DNA of 64,000 nucleotides from Pedobacter nanyangensis (GCF_003313505.1 NZ_QMHO01000005.1:1-64000); one strand, 5' to 3'; counted from the stretch's first letter, positions 55,533-64,000 are shown. Numbers and translations: made by a program. The notes: generated by a model not told the origin, from the letters alone.

Positions 55533-55919
55533 TTACCCTTTGTCTACTCCGCCGCGAAGCTCTTTTTCGATCTCTTCCATAAAAATGAGATCGGTTGCTT
55601 CGTCTAGCTTATTAACAAACGTAACAGACTGATGAAGGTTTGACATTTGAATAATTTGTGCAATATTTTTATTAACCCCACATACAATAAAAAGGCCATC
55701 GGCAGCTTTGCAAAGCCTATCACCGGCTAATAGGGCGCTTAAATCCTGCGCATCATTACATTCTTTAACGGCTGATAAATCCAATACAATATTGTGGTAG
55801 CCCTCTGTATTTAGAAGAACAAATTCCGATTTTAAAGCGGGGGTATTGTCATTAGTGAATTTCGGCTCCTCTAATTTCAACACTACATATTTCTCGTGCT
55901 TATCTACACTAAATTTCAT
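55533..55919 (-). CDS. STAS-domain protein (anti-sigma-factor antagonist-like)
   Basis: The 128-residue protein has the STAS alpha/beta fold (about 5-110), with the VLDLSAVKECNDAQDLSALL region in place of the usual D-SSG phosphorylation loop. The two serines of that loop are replaced (DAQD), so switching by a serine kinase is unlikely. It precedes the RNase Z gene. No anti-sigma kinase lies nearby. The role is unknown, though it is a widespread small Bacteroidota protein. Confidence 0.85.
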   Translation of the reverse strand: MKFSVDKHEKYVVLKLEEPKFTNDNTPALKSEFVLLNTEGYHNIVLDLSAVKECNDAQDLSALLAGDRLCKAADGLFIVCGVNKNIAQIIQMSNLHQSVTFVNKLDEATDLIFMEEIEKELRGGVDKG

Positions 55920-56012
55920 ATTTTTTTGTTTTTTGATGGTTTGGTTTTTCGGTTGGTTAGTTGTTTAGAAGCCAAGCCTAAAACTTGCATCGTAGCACTT
56001 ATTACCCTAAAT

Positions 56013-56966
56013 CTATAGGTTCAATAATTTCTCGATAGCCGCTTTGGTATTTGCTTCTATTCTATTTAAAATATCTGAAGAAGGGCTTTTTACAAATTTT
56101 TCTCCAGTGATTTGCTCATAAAGTTCAATATAGCGTTCTGAAATGGATTCTACAATTTCTTCGGTCATAGTTGGTACTATTTGCCCATCTTTACCCTGAA
56201 AGCCGTTCTCTATTAACCACTTACGCACAAACTCTTTAGACAGCTGTTTTTGGGCTTCATTGTTAGCCTGTCTTTCGGCATAACCTTCGGCATAAAAGTA
56301 GCGGGACGAATCTGGTGTATGGATTTCATCGATCAAATAAATATCGTCTCCAACTTTACCAAATTCATATTTAGTATCCACCAAAATCAGGCCTCTTTCA
56401 GCGGCCATTTCAACGCCCCTTTGGTATAAGGCACGCGTATATTTTTCCAATTTCTCATAATCTGCCAAAGAGACGATGCCTTTGGCCAAAATATCTTCTC
56501 TGGAAATATCCTCATCGTGGCCTACAGCGGCTTTGGTGGTTGGCGTGATGATGGGCTCTGGAAGTTGATCGTTTTCCTTTAACCCTTCGGACAAAGCAAC
56601 ACCACAAACTTGGCGCTTACCTAATGCGTATTCGCGTGCGGCGTGGCCGGCCAAGTATCCTCTAATCACCATTTCTACCTTAAAGGGTTCGCAAATGCGG
56701 CCAATAGTCACCATTTCATCTGGCGCAGCCAAAACCCAATTAGGAACGATATCTTTAGTTGCCGACAAAAATTTAGCAGCAATTTGGTTCAGCACCTGGC
56801 CTTTGTATGGAATTGCTTCGGGCAAAACTACGTCAAATGCCGAAATTCTATCGGTAACTACCATAGCCAGTAATTGGTTATCAATGGTATATACATCGCG
56901 TACTTTGCCTTTATAAAAACTACTTTGTTTTGGGAAAGTAAATTGGGTTTCTTTTACTGCTTTCAT
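56013..56966 (-). CDS. purC: SAICAR synthase PurC
   Basis: The 317-residue enzyme joins CAIR and aspartate with ATP in purine synthesis. [38 protein letters not shown]-type metal and aspartate contacts (here [11 protein letters not shown]) and [11 protein letters not shown] are the signatures. The length is that of the longer, yeast-like class. It stands alone on the minus strand after a terminator downstream of phoH. Confidence 0.94.
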   Translation of the reverse strand: MKAVKETQFTFPKQSSFYKGKVRDVYTIDNQLLAMVVTDRISAFDVVLPEAIPYKGQVLNQIAAKFLSATKDIVPNWVLAAPDEMVTIGRICEPFKVEMVIRGYLAGHAAREYALGKRQVCGVALSEGLKENDQLPEPIITPTTKAAVGHDEDISREDILAKGIVSLADYEKLEKYTRALYQRGVEMAAERGLILVDTKYEFGKVGDDIYLIDEIHTPDSSRYFYAEGYAERQANNEAQKQLSKEFVRKWLIENGFQGKDGQIVPTMTEEIVESISERYIELYEQITGEKFVKSPSSDILNRIEANTKAAIEKLLNL

Positions 56967-56987
56967 GAGGGCATAAAAATAGTAAAA

Positions 56988-57015
56988 AAGTCGGGAAAGT
57001 CCGAAAGTTGGAAAG
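56988..57015. repeat. Degenerate tandem repeat (AAAGTCCGAAAGTTGG type)
   Basis: AGTCGGGAAAGTCCGAAAG and TTGGAAAGC continue the AAAGTTGAAAGT pattern seen at 39095-39130, in the gap upstream of purC. Confidence 0.55.
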
Positions 57016-57027
57016 CTAACTGGCGCT

Positions 57028-57072
57028 AAAATATAAAGTCCGAAGACAGCATTAAAAAATTCATCTTCGGAC
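57028..57072 (-). terminator. Terminator of phoH gene
   Basis: On the minus strand GTCCGAAGA pairs with TCTTCGGAC in a 9-bp stem (57038-57046 with 57064-57072) and is followed by TTTATATTTT. It lies 57 bases after the phoH stop codon. Confidence 0.6.
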
Positions 57073-57128
57073 CCATTTCAAAAATATGCTACTGCTAGCG
57101 GTTATCCACCAGCCATGAACAACTATCC

Positions 57129-58091
57129 CTACTGAATATCTCCGTAAGCTTTCAGGATTTGTTTTACCAATTTATGGCGCACTACATCTTCGCCGCTCAG
57201 GTAAATAATATCTATCCCTTTAATATCTCCAAGTATGCGCAGGGCATTTTGTAATCCTGATTGAGCTTTTTTAGGGAGGTCAATTTGGGTAACATCGCCG
57301 GTAACGATAAACTTAGCGGTTGGGCCCATACGGGTCAGGAACATTTTCAGCTGTAAATCTGTAGAGTTTTGTGCTTCATCTAAAATCACAAAGCAGTTAT
57401 CCAATGTACGGCCACGCATAAAAGCCAAAGGAGCTACTTCGATGGTTCTGTTTTCCAAGTATATCTTCAATTTTTCTGGCGGGATCATGTCATCCAAAGC
57501 ATCGTATAAAGGGCGTAAATAAGGATCTACTTTTTCTTTCAGGTCGCCGGGCAAAAAGCCTAAGCTCTCCCCTGCCTCCACTGCGGGCCTGGTTAAAATG
57601 ATACGCTTAATTTCCTTATTTTTCAGTGCTCTTACCGCTAGCGCTACAGCGGTGTAGGTTTTACCTGTTCCTGCCGGACCAATAGCAAATAGCACATCGT
57701 TTTTATTAATGCTATCCACCATTTTGCGCTGGTTGGCCGTACGGGCTTTCACCATTAGGCCATGATTGCCATATACAATTACCTCGCCACTGCTTACAGG
57801 AGTACTGCTTGAGGTTTCCGTAGTGTTTTCGGTATTTTTTTTGGCTCCTAATATTCCATCTACATCGTTGCTCGTTAAAGTGCCAAATTTATCCAAATGA
57901 GCCACCAGGGCGTTGATCTTTTGTTCAAACAGCTTAAGTTCAGCTTCGTCGCCTAAAGCTTTCACCTCATTGCCCCTAGCTACAATCTTCAGCTTTGGAA
58001 AAGCCGCTTTTATTTGCTCGTAGTGTTCATTATTAGCCCCCCAGAATTGTATCTGATCGGTAGTTTCCAGTATCAATTTTATTTCGCTCAA
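57129..58091 (-). CDS. phoH: PhoH-family ATPase
   Basis: The 320-residue protein has an N-terminal KH-like region (about 1-100), and a P-loop ATPase domain with Walker A AIGPAGTGKTYTA (about 135-148), Walker B FVILDEAQN and FLTRMGPTAKFIVTGD. PhoH-like proteins are linked to RNA handling. The frame is closed by a TAA two codons before the AAT-ATT-TTG run, so the start is the TTG at 58091. It is divergent from the DUF62 gene, 103 bases apart. Confidence 0.9.
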   Translation of the reverse strand: MSEIKLILETTDQIQFWGANNEHYEQIKAAFPKLKIVARGNEVKALGDEAELKLFEQKINALVAHLDKFGTLTSNDVDGILGAKKNTENTTETSSSTPVSSGEVIVYGNHGLMVKARTANQRKMVDSINKNDVLFAIGPAGTGKTYTAVALAVRALKNKEIKRIILTRPAVEAGESLGFLPGDLKEKVDPYLRPLYDALDDMIPPEKLKIYLENRTIEVAPLAFMRGRTLDNCFVILDEAQNSTDLQLKMFLTRMGPTAKFIVTGDVTQIDLPKKAQSGLQNALRILGDIKGIDIIYLSGEDVVRHKLVKQILKAYGDIQ

Positions 58092-58194
58092 AATATTGTT
58101 TTTTTAGTTGCGCCCTGTGTAATTCGATTTAAAAATTGAATATTTGTAGGCAATTTGCCTATACGCAAGAATAAGCATAAATATTTAATTTTTA

Positions 58195-58974
58195 ATGGCT
58201 ATAATCACATTAACGACAGATTTGGGTTCGAAGGATTTTTATCAGGCTGCGCTTAAAGGCAGTATCCTGAATATCTTCCCAAGCGTTAATATTATAGACA
58301 TTACCCACGAAGTACCGGCTTTCAATATTTCCTATGCGGCTTTTGTGCTTAAAAATGCCTATATCTATTTCCCAAAAAATACGGTTCACCTAATTGGTAT
58401 CGATTCGGTATTTAACGAAAACACGAAGTATATCGCCCTGCGCTATAAAGACCATTATTTTGTAGGTGCCGATAATGGTATTTTCTCGCTACTTTTTGAG
58501 GAAAAACCTGATGAACTGGTGGAACTGAACATTATGCAGGATTTGAAATTTTTGCATTTCCCGTTAGTGGATATCTTGGTGAAAGCTGCAGTGCATTTGG
58601 CAAAGGGCGGAAAGCTAAAAGAAATTGGCATTGCTGCTGATGATATTGAACAAAGGATGTTGCTACATCCGGTTATTGAACGTGACATTATCAGGGGCAG
58701 TGTAATTTTTATAGACAGGTTCAGCAATGTGATTACCAACATTACCAAAGATCTGTTTACCAAGGTACAACGCAATAGAGATTTTACGCTATATTTCCGG
58801 AAAAGCGAAACCATTACCCAGTTGAGTTGGCACTATAACGAAGTTCCAGAAGGCGAAAAACTGTGCCTATTTGGGATCAGCAACCATTTGGAAATTGCCA
58901 TCAACAAAGGTAAGGCAAGTGGGCTGCTGGGCCTGCACCTCAATGATATTGTGCGGGTCGAATTCCATCCTTAA
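58195..58974 (+). CDS. DUF62-family protein (SAM hydroxide adenosyltransferase-like)
   Basis: The 259-residue protein matches the DUF62/chlorinase fold: TLTTDLGSKDFYQAALKG at the start, DADNGIFSLLFEEKP-like GADNGIFS, and a C-terminal beta domain. Active members use an Asp-Arg-His triad. Here D is kept (GIDSV, about residue 65), but the VDPGVGTxRR stretch is DSVFNENTK and the TFHGRD motif is changed. It is cytosolic. It is divergent from phoH and 12 bases ahead of the ABM gene. Confidence 0.85.
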   Translation: MAIITLTTDLGSKDFYQAALKGSILNIFPSVNIIDITHEVPAFNISYAAFVLKNAYIYFPKNTVHLIGIDSVFNENTKYIALRYKDHYFVGADNGIFSLLFEEKPDELVELNIMQDLKFLHFPLVDILVKAAVHLAKGGKLKEIGIAADDIEQRMLLHPVIERDIIRGSVIFIDRFSNVITNITKDLFTKVQRNRDFTLYFRKSETITQLSWHYNEVPEGEKLCLFGISNHLEIAINKGKASGLLGLHLNDIVRVEFHP

Positions 58975-58986
58975 ACCAATCTTTTT

Positions 58987-59274
58987 ATGATCACCAGACT
59001 TGTTAAATTGGAGTTTTCTGAATCATTCGTTGAAAACTTCAAATGGCTATTTACGCAGGTTAACACCAAAATTTCCAGCTTTGAAGGTTGTGTGGGAGTA
59101 GATTTGCTACAGCACGAAACCGACAAGAATGTGTTTTTCACCATCAGCAAATGGCAAAATGCCGATGCGCTTGAAAACTATAGGCAATCTGATTTGTTCA
59201 AACATACATGGGCACAAGTTAAGCCTCACTTTGTAAAAAAAGCTGAGGCATGGAGTTTGTTAGATACGATGTAA
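58987..59274 (+). CDS. Antibiotic biosynthesis monooxygenase-like (ABM) protein
   Basis: The 95-residue ferredoxin-like ABM fold protein has ITRLVKLEFSESFVENF at the start and the typical FFTISKWQNADALENYRQS in the centre, then a conserved His near 83. ABM proteins range from quinol monooxygenases to heme-degrading enzymes to structural proteins, so no reaction is assigned. It is 12 bases after the DUF62 gene and 10 before a membrane-anchored coiled-coil gene, so a three- or four-gene operon is likely. Confidence 0.85.
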   Translation: MITRLVKLEFSESFVENFKWLFTQVNTKISSFEGCVGVDLLQHETDKNVFFTISKWQNADALENYRQSDLFKHTWAQVKPHFVKKAEAWSLLDTM

Positions 59275-59284
59275 AGTTTTAACT

Positions 59285-59830
59285 ATGATTAGAAAAGCCA
59301 TTTTTTTTACGCTCTTTATTGGAACTTTTACGGGCGTAGCTTTTGCGCAGGACAGTTCTGCTTATGAACTGCAACGTAATAAAATTAACACCTTGCTGGC
59401 CGAACGAAGTGCTCGCTTTGGCCAGTATGAGGAAAGTTTGAATGCCCGCACAGGAATTTTTGGTTTCCAAACCAAAAGGGATATCAAAAATTCCAATGAG
59501 ATTTTAAGGCAAATTGCCATCAACGACAATAATATATTCACTGAACTAAAGGTGCTGTTGGATTATAAAGACTTACAATTCCAGGAAGTAAAATCGAACG
59601 TAGACCATAGCCAAGTGCGTATTGACAGCTACAAGAAAACCATTAGGGATTTGCAGGTAAAGAATGATGAATTGCTGGAATACAACCAGAAAATCAGTAA
59701 AAACATGAATTATCTGCAACTTTTTCTGGGCCTTTTTGTTGTGATATCGATCGTATTGTGTTTGATCATTTACAGAAAAAACAAACTGATGAGGTCAAAG
59801 GAGCCTCAAAGTGGCATTAAAGTTTTATGA
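59285..59830 (+). CDS. Signal-peptide coiled-coil membrane protein, unknown function
   Basis: The 181-residue protein has a signal peptide (about 1-20, ending FAQ), a long coiled-coil (about 35-140, with IDSYKKTIRDLQVKNDELLEY), and one C-terminal helix (about 143-163) with a basic tail (RKNKLMRSK). The helical part should lie in the periplasm, anchored in the inner membrane. No homologue is recognised. It is one base before a 48-residue ORF in the same direction. Confidence 0.7.
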   Translation: MIRKAIFFTLFIGTFTGVAFAQDSSAYELQRNKINTLLAERSARFGQYEESLNARTGIFGFQTKRDIKNSNEILRQIAINDNNIFTELKVLLDYKDLQFQEVKSNVDHSQVRIDSYKKTIRDLQVKNDELLEYNQKISKNMNYLQLFLGLFVVISIVLCLIIYRKNKLMRSKEPQSGIKVL

Positions 59831-59831
59831 C

Positions 59832-59978
59832 ATGAAAAGAGCGTTTTTTAAGGCACTGGTTAAATTGAACAAACTGGTGCTTCCATCTTATTACCAAAAA
59901 GACCCAATGAGGCTGAGCACCTTTCAAAAGGCTGTGCTGGGTTTTAGATATTGGGCTTTGACAAATTCCATGGAATAA
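59832..59978 (+). CDS. Conserved 48-residue basic peptide
   Basis: The ORF encodes MKRAFFKALVKLNKLVLPSY, then a KDPMRLSTFQKA middle and a final RYWALTNSME. Short basic peptides of this type, with the FFKLLVKLNK...LPSY start and an RYW end, recur in Bacteroidota and are often left unannotated. It has no function known to me. It begins 1 base after the coiled-coil gene's stop, suggesting translational coupling. Confidence 0.65.
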   Translation: MKRAFFKALVKLNKLVLPSYYQKDPMRLSTFQKAVLGFRYWALTNSME

Positions 59979-59982
59979 GCAC

Positions 59983-60086
59983 TTTCGTGATTTCGACCTT
60001 GTGAAGAAATCTTAAAGCGCTACGAAGTAAAATCTTTCGCCATATTCAAAGATTTCTCCGCTCGCTACGCTACGGTCGAAATGACG
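59983..60086. repeat. Palindromic intergenic repeat (ATTTCGACC...AAGAAATCT type)
   Basis: CGTGATTTCGACCTTGTGAAG...AAATCTT on the left is answered by AAAGATTTCTCCG...ACGGTCGAAATGACG on the right. It matches the family at 45961-46056 and 39145-39510. Confidence 0.8.
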
Positions 60087-60102
60087 GGCTATGAACGCAA
60101 CT

Positions 60103-60186
60103 ACGTCATTGCGAGGCACGAAGCAATCCTAAAGCGAAATTAAACAATGTTGTTCTAAGAGATTGCTTCGTGCCTCGCAATGACGC
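60103..60186. repeat. Palindromic intergenic repeat (GTCATTGCGAGGCACGAAGCAATC type)
   Basis: A perfect 24-bp inverted repeat, 60105-60128 with 60161-60184, surrounds a 32-base centre. It follows the ATTTCGACC-type palindrome directly and shares its GTCATT-N-CGA...AATC plan. Confidence 0.9.
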
Positions 60187-60215
60187 ATTATTAACGGCAA
60201 TGGCAGTCCAAACAT

Positions 60216-60247
60216 AAAACGCCCAAGATTTAAATCCTGGGCGTTTT
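60216..60247. terminator. Bidirectional terminator of serA
   Basis: A 10-bp stem, AAAACGCCCA with TGGGCGTTTT, contains a further partly paired GATTT/AAATC region. It lies 22 bases after the serA stop on the minus strand, with a U run on that side. Confidence 0.8.
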
Positions 60248-60268
60248 ATAGGATGCAGTTATTTGAAA

Positions 60269-61219
60269 TTAACCTTTAAAATGATCGATGATCAAATTAG
60301 CCAATTCAGTACCGATACGCTCTTGTGCTTCGTTGGTTGAAGCTCCAATGTGAGGAGTTAACGAAATTTTAGGGTGCGACAAAATTTCTGCTGCTGGTGT
60401 TGGCTCGTTGTCAAAAACATCCAAACCTGCAAAAGAAACCTTACCCGAGTTTAAAGCCTCAATTAAAGCCGCTTCGTCAATGGTTCCTCCGCGTGAACAG
60501 TTTATCACACCTACGCCATTTTTCATGGCAGCAAATTCAGCGGCACCTAAAATTGGCTGATCAGCAAATGGCGTATGCAAAGAGATAAAATCACTATTGG
60601 CAATCACCTCTTCTAAGCTTACCGTAGTTACCGGAATTTCAACCTTGATTCCCAAAGTTAGGTTCAACGTAATGTTGCCACTGAAAGGGAATAAATCATA
60701 AGCTAGTACATTCATGCCCAAACCTAAAGCTACCGCTGCAGTTTCTCTTCCAATTCTACCAAAACCAATAATACCGATCGTTTTGCCTCTCAATTCAACG
60801 CCTTTAGCATAAGCTTTTTTCAAATCGTTGAATTTGGTACTTCCTTCTACAGGCATTTTACGGTTAGCATCTTGCAAGAAACGTACCCCCGTAAACAAGT
60901 GAGAAAATACCAACTCGGCAACAGATAACGATGAAGCAGCTGGTGTATTTACCACTGTTATTCCTTTTGATCTGGCGTATTCTACATCGATATTATCCAT
61001 ACCAACCCCACCTCTACCTATTAATTTAAGGTTAGGGCAAGCATCAATCAGTTCTTTTCTAACTTTGGTAGCGCTTCTAACGGTTAAGCCATCGTAATTT
61101 TGCAATGCCGCTACCAATTGGTCTTGGGGTACGGTTTGGGTATCAACGGTAAACCCAGCATCTTCTAATAATTTTTTTCCTATCGGATCTATGCCATCAT
61201 TGGCAAGTATTCTAGCCAT
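60269..61219 (-). CDS. serA: D-3-phosphoglycerate dehydrogenase SerA (short type)
   Basis: The 316-residue enzyme oxidises 3-phosphoglycerate, the first step to serine. GRGGVGMDNID, GFGRIGRE (NAD fold) and HIGASTNEAQ carry the Arg-Glu-His catalytic residues typical of D-2-hydroxyacid dehydrogenases. No ACT domain is present, so serine feedback of the usual kind is missing. It is 3 bases after serC, so the pair is an operon. Serine feeds epsC and cysM about 20 kb away. Confidence 0.92.
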   Translation of the reverse strand: MARILANDGIDPIGKKLLEDAGFTVDTQTVPQDQLVAALQNYDGLTVRSATKVRKELIDACPNLKLIGRGGVGMDNIDVEYARSKGITVVNTPAASSLSVAELVFSHLFTGVRFLQDANRKMPVEGSTKFNDLKKAYAKGVELRGKTIGIIGFGRIGRETAAVALGLGMNVLAYDLFPFSGNITLNLTLGIKVEIPVTTVSLEEVIANSDFISLHTPFADQPILGAAEFAAMKNGVGVINCSRGGTIDEAALIEALNSGKVSFAGLDVFDNEPTPAAEILSHPKISLTPHIGASTNEAQERIGTELANLIIDHFKG

Positions 61220-61222
61220 CTT

Positions 61223-62290
61223 TTATTTTTTGTGTTTTTCTTCGAAACTTTGCATTAAATCAATTAGCGCGTGCACGCTGGTAATTGGCAGGGCATTGTA
61301 CATAGATGCTCTGAAACCACCTACGCTCCTATGTCCTTTTAGGCCCTCAAAACCATTTTCATCCGCATACTTAGCGAAAGGCTTTTCCAACTCAGGGTCT
61401 TCCATTACAAAGCAAATGTTCATGCGTGAGCGGTCTTCTACGGCGCAAGTACCCTTAAATAAAGAGTTCCTGTCAATTTCAGCATACAAAGCTTTTGCCT
61501 TTGCAATGTTTTCTTTTTCAATTTCGGCAATGCCGCCCTTAGATTTTAACCAACGCAAGTTTAACATTGCGGTATAGATGGAAAATACGGGTGGGGTATT
61601 GTACATTGAGCCACCATCCACGTGAGATCTGTAATCCAACATTGAAGGGATAGCCCTGTCTGTTTTGCCTAAAATCTCATCTTTAACAATTACTACGGTT
61701 AATCCGGCAGGGCCGATATTTTTTTGTGCCCCAGCATAGATCAAATCATATTTGGATACATCAATTACACGGCTCATAATATCCGACGACATATCGCAAA
61801 CTACCGGCACCTTGCTTGTTGGTAAATCAAACAGCTCGGTCCCGTAAATAGTATTGTTAGAGGTGTAGTGAAAATAGGCACTGTCTGCCGGAATTTCGAA
61901 ACCCTTAGGGATAAAGGTATAATTGGAATCTTTTGAGGATGCTACAACATTGGCCTTACCGAAATATTTAACTTCTTTGATTGCTTTGCTTGCCCAAACC
62001 CCCGAATCTAAATAGGCGGCACTTTTGCCCTCAGGCAATAAGTTCATGGGCACCATTGAAAATTGTAGGCTCGCTCCTCCTTGCAACAACAGTACGGAAT
62101 ATCCCGAAGGAACATTTAAAAGCTCCTTTACCAATCTAACGGTCTCTTCAACCACTGCCTCAAATTCGGGCGAACGGTGGGAGATTTCCAGGATTGATAA
62201 ACCGTCTTTAAAATCAAGTACTGCGCTAGAAGCTTGCTTAAAAACTTCTTGCGGTAAAATACAAGGACCAGCTCCAAAATTATGTCTCAT
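61223..62290 (-). CDS. serC: Phosphoserine aminotransferase SerC
   Basis: The 355-residue PLP enzyme makes phosphoserine from phosphohydroxypyruvate and glutamate. [13 protein letters not shown] near the start, [14 protein letters not shown] (PLP Lys) and [12 protein letters not shown] (substrate Arg) are the family signatures. It precedes serA by 3 bases in the same direction. A 150-base upstream gap holds two direct repeats (62404-62438). Confidence 0.94.
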   Translation of the reverse strand: MRHNFGAGPCILPQEVFKQASSAVLDFKDGLSILEISHRSPEFEAVVEETVRLVKELLNVPSGYSVLLLQGGASLQFSMVPMNLLPEGKSAAYLDSGVWASKAIKEVKYFGKANVVASSKDSNYTFIPKGFEIPADSAYFHYTSNNTIYGTELFDLPTSKVPVVCDMSSDIMSRVIDVSKYDLIYAGAQKNIGPAGLTVVIVKDEILGKTDRAIPSMLDYRSHVDGGSMYNTPPVFSIYTAMLNLRWLKSKGGIAEIEKENIAKAKALYAEIDRNSLFKGTCAVEDRSRMNICFVMEDPELEKPFAKYADENGFEGLKGHRSVGGFRASMYNALPITSVHALIDLMQSFEEKHKK

Positions 62291-62403
62291 TTTTTCTGTT
62301 TTTTATTGCTCGTAAAATTAACATTTTGACACTAATTATTTAGGTTTTTTATCAACCAAATAATCAACATGACAAACGTTTGAGAAAACGACAAAAATAT
62401 TGC

Positions 62404-62438
62404 TAGTATATTAACCTAAAGTGGTAGCATATTAACCT
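62404..62438. promoter_or_regulatory. Direct repeats upstream of serC
   Basis: TAGTATATTAACCT and TAGCATATTAACCT are 14-base direct repeats spaced by 21 bases centre to centre, about two helical turns, between the TonB receptor stop and the serC start. They could be a binding site for a dimeric regulator of serC, or chance. Confidence 0.35.
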
Positions 62439-62441
62439 CTG

Positions 62442-64000
62442 CTAACTTCCTTTTATCTTAAAGATCAGCTTAAAATTCAACTGCCTGCCAGTTAAATAAT
62501 TAGGAATGGCATAATTCACATTATTTACATCCTTTAGCCACAAATACGACACCGTATTATTGATATTCAACAAGTTGAACACTTCTACGTAGGCCATAAC
62601 AGCTTGGAAGTATCTACGCAAAAACTGTGGCTTTCTTTTCGCACTTGCATCCAAAAAGTCATTAGAAAAGCCAATATCAACCCTACGGTAAGCAGGAATG
62701 CTAAAATCGTCGGTATAAGTTTTAATTTGAGGAGCACCAATAGGCAAGCGAGAACCGTACAGCAAATTAAGGTGTACTTTGTAGGTAGGACTTTTGAATA
62801 ATCTATCCTGAAAAAACATGGAAAAATTTACTTTCTGGTCGGTTGGTCTTTTCAAATAGCCAGGATAAATGGTTTGGTTTTGCCCATTGGCATCTTTGGC
62901 AACATAGCTATCGTTAATCACATCTTGGTTAGCGCTTAAGATTGAAACCCTAAAAAAGGACATCAAATCCTTGACCAACTCGCCACCTAATGAAAAATCT
63001 GCGCCATAAGTATGCCCTTTGGCTACGCTTTCCGCCAAATATTTGATTCTTACGTTATCGATCGTGTAGGGAATCATCCTGTCGGCGTATTTATAGTAAA
63101 GCTCTGAGGTAAATTTCAACCGAGTTCCCAATCCATTGAAAGCAAAATCATAGCCTGCCGACATATTATAGGAGCGCTGTGCTTTTTGGTCGAGATTTAA
63201 CGCACCGTCCAATCCTCTGATACTACGGTAGCTGGGTGCCTGGCGGTAAACACCCGCTGTAAATCGCCAAAGCTTATGTTCATCCGGGCGGTACAACATC
63301 AATAACCTAGGACTTAGCAATAATTCGCTACTTAAATCATTATAACTTGCTCGCAAACCAAATTGCACATCTGTTTTTGGAGAAATAGCGTAGCTGTTTT
63401 GCAAGTATCCAGAAATGGTATTGATTTTTAAATGATTATTGGTAAAAACAGCATCTTCAAATGTAAAGGAATTGGTATTTGCTGGTAAAATATAGCCGGC
63501 AGAATCCAGATAGCTGTATTCATTGATCTGATCTGTGTATTTTGCCTGTTCAAACCGTGCTCCATAGGTAAAATTATGCTTACCCACACGTTGTTCTACC
63601 TTAAGTTCAGTGCTTGCCGTACTGGATTTTAGGGTATTTCTAGCGTAGCTATAATGATTACCCAAGCCTCTGTTTTTACGGATTGGGCCAAAGCCGCCAC
63701 CAGCATAATTGTTATCCACCTCTTCAAAAACATAGTTGCCATCAATATCAAAGCGTTCTCTTTCTTTAATCTCGAAATAGCTATTGATCCACTTGACAGA
63801 TACATCCTTATCAGGGCTGAACAAAGCCGTTACTGCACCTCCGTAAGTATAATAATCATCAACTTCTTGTCCCTCGTAGTCTACTTTTAAACGCATTGGC
63901 GTACTGATGGTGCCAAACTGCGTTTCCCTGCTTTCCGGAATAAGTTTAAAGCTTCCAGAGTTAAAATTGAGCAAGGTATTGATGCTAAACTTTTGATTGA
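62442..64000 (-). CDS. TonB-dependent receptor, C-terminal part (truncated by window edge)
   Basis: A frame open from the right edge encodes at least 519 residues of beta-barrel with many aromatic, alternating strands (YGARFEQAKYTDQINEYSY and similar), and ends QLNFKLIFKIKGS, as expected for an outer-membrane TonB-dependent receptor. The N-terminal plug and signal peptide lie outside the window. The closest match is the TonB-dependent receptor class with a carboxypeptidase-like start, but substrate and SusD partner are not visible. Confidence 0.85.
   Translation of the reverse strand, partial: NQKFSINTLLNFNSGSFKLIPESRETQFGTISTPMRLKVDYEGQEVDDYYTYGGAVTALFSPDKDVSVKWINSYFEIKERERFDIDGNYVFEEVDNNYAGGGFGPIRKNRGLGNHYSYARNTLKSSTASTELKVEQRVGKHNFTYGARFEQAKYTDQINEYSYLDSAGYILPANTNSFTFEDAVFTNNHLKINTISGYLQNSYAISPKTDVQFGLRASYNDLSSELLLSPRLLMLYRPDEHKLWRFTAGVYRQAPSYRSIRGLDGALNLDQKAQRSYNMSAGYDFAFNGLGTRLKFTSELYYKYADRMIPYTIDNVRIKYLAESVAKGHTYGADFSLGGELVKDLMSFFRVSILSANQDVINDSYVAKDANGQNQTIYPGYLKRPTDQKVNFSMFFQDRLFKSPTYKVHLNLLYGSRLPIGAPQIKTYTDDFSIPAYRRVDIGFSNDFLDASAKRKPQFLRRYFQAVMAYVEVFNLLNINNTVSYLWLKDVNNVNYAIPNYLTGRQLNFKLIFKIKGS

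Noticed and set aside
60103-60186. Possible terminator or small RNA from the 24-bp inverted repeat
   Set aside because: Arms match the dispersed repeat plan, no U tract follows, and the real serA terminator is at 60216-60247.

Overview
The window is chromosomal DNA from a member of the Bacteroidota, most likely family Sphingobacteriaceae (Pedobacter-like). This rests on the gene families (DUF4199, BatA-type protein, Bacteroidota LptD, TonB-dependent receptor, lone E2 acyltransferase), the Bacteroidota -33/-7 promoter (TTTG-N20-TACATTTG) before the met genes, the near absence of Shine-Dalgarno sites, moderate-to-low GC, and the short palindromic and tandem repeats that fill many gaps. No rRNA, CRISPR array, prophage or intact insertion sequence was seen.

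Layout. 1-0.6 kb: an unassigned ORF entering from the left edge and tRNA-Leu(CAA). 0.7-17.4 kb (all minus strand): a DegT-type aminotransferase, DUF3817, a zinc-ribbon threonine synthase-like enzyme with a LysR regulator, hscB-rseP-dxr, a GH3-family protein, a membrane protein, two family 2 glycosyltransferases, DUF4199, an acidic protein, a dihydroorotase homologue that has lost its metal ligands, and a BatA-like protein. 17.5-37.8 kb: an accessory, stress-flavoured region with Ku, two GH130 enzymes, a GT4-toroid fusion, two paralogous PAS-kinase/NarL-type regulator sets, two DUF892 ferritin-like proteins, DUF4142 and lipocalin-like lipoproteins, PA2169, KTSC and DUF6496 proteins, a short CinA-like protein, an SDR, and several tiny hydrophilic proteins.

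38-45.7 kb is a sulfur amino acid block: a trans-sulfuration PLP enzyme, cysM and epsC (serine acetyltransferase), then a SAM-I riboswitch, a Met/Cys-rich 45-residue ORF, metY, metX and a homoserine dehydrogenase. Together these make O-acetylserine, cysteine, O-acetylhomoserine and homocysteine under SAM control. 46-64 kb is mostly housekeeping: a 2-oxoacid dehydrogenase E2, cinA, lptD back to back with two tandem N-acetylmuramoyl-L-alanine amidases and an MCE (MlaD-like) protein, RNase Z, a STAS protein, purC, phoH, a DUF62 protein, serC-serA, and the 3' part of a TonB-dependent receptor that leaves by the right edge.

The most interesting unexplained signal is at 41.5-41.9 kb. The start codon of a small ORF rich in Met and Cys codons sits one base after the closing helix of the SAM-I riboswitch, and alternative hairpins lie inside and after it. 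This suggests a combined riboswitch and leader-peptide control of metY-metX. Next in interest are the dihydroorotase-like protein without its zinc ligands and the coherent stress region.
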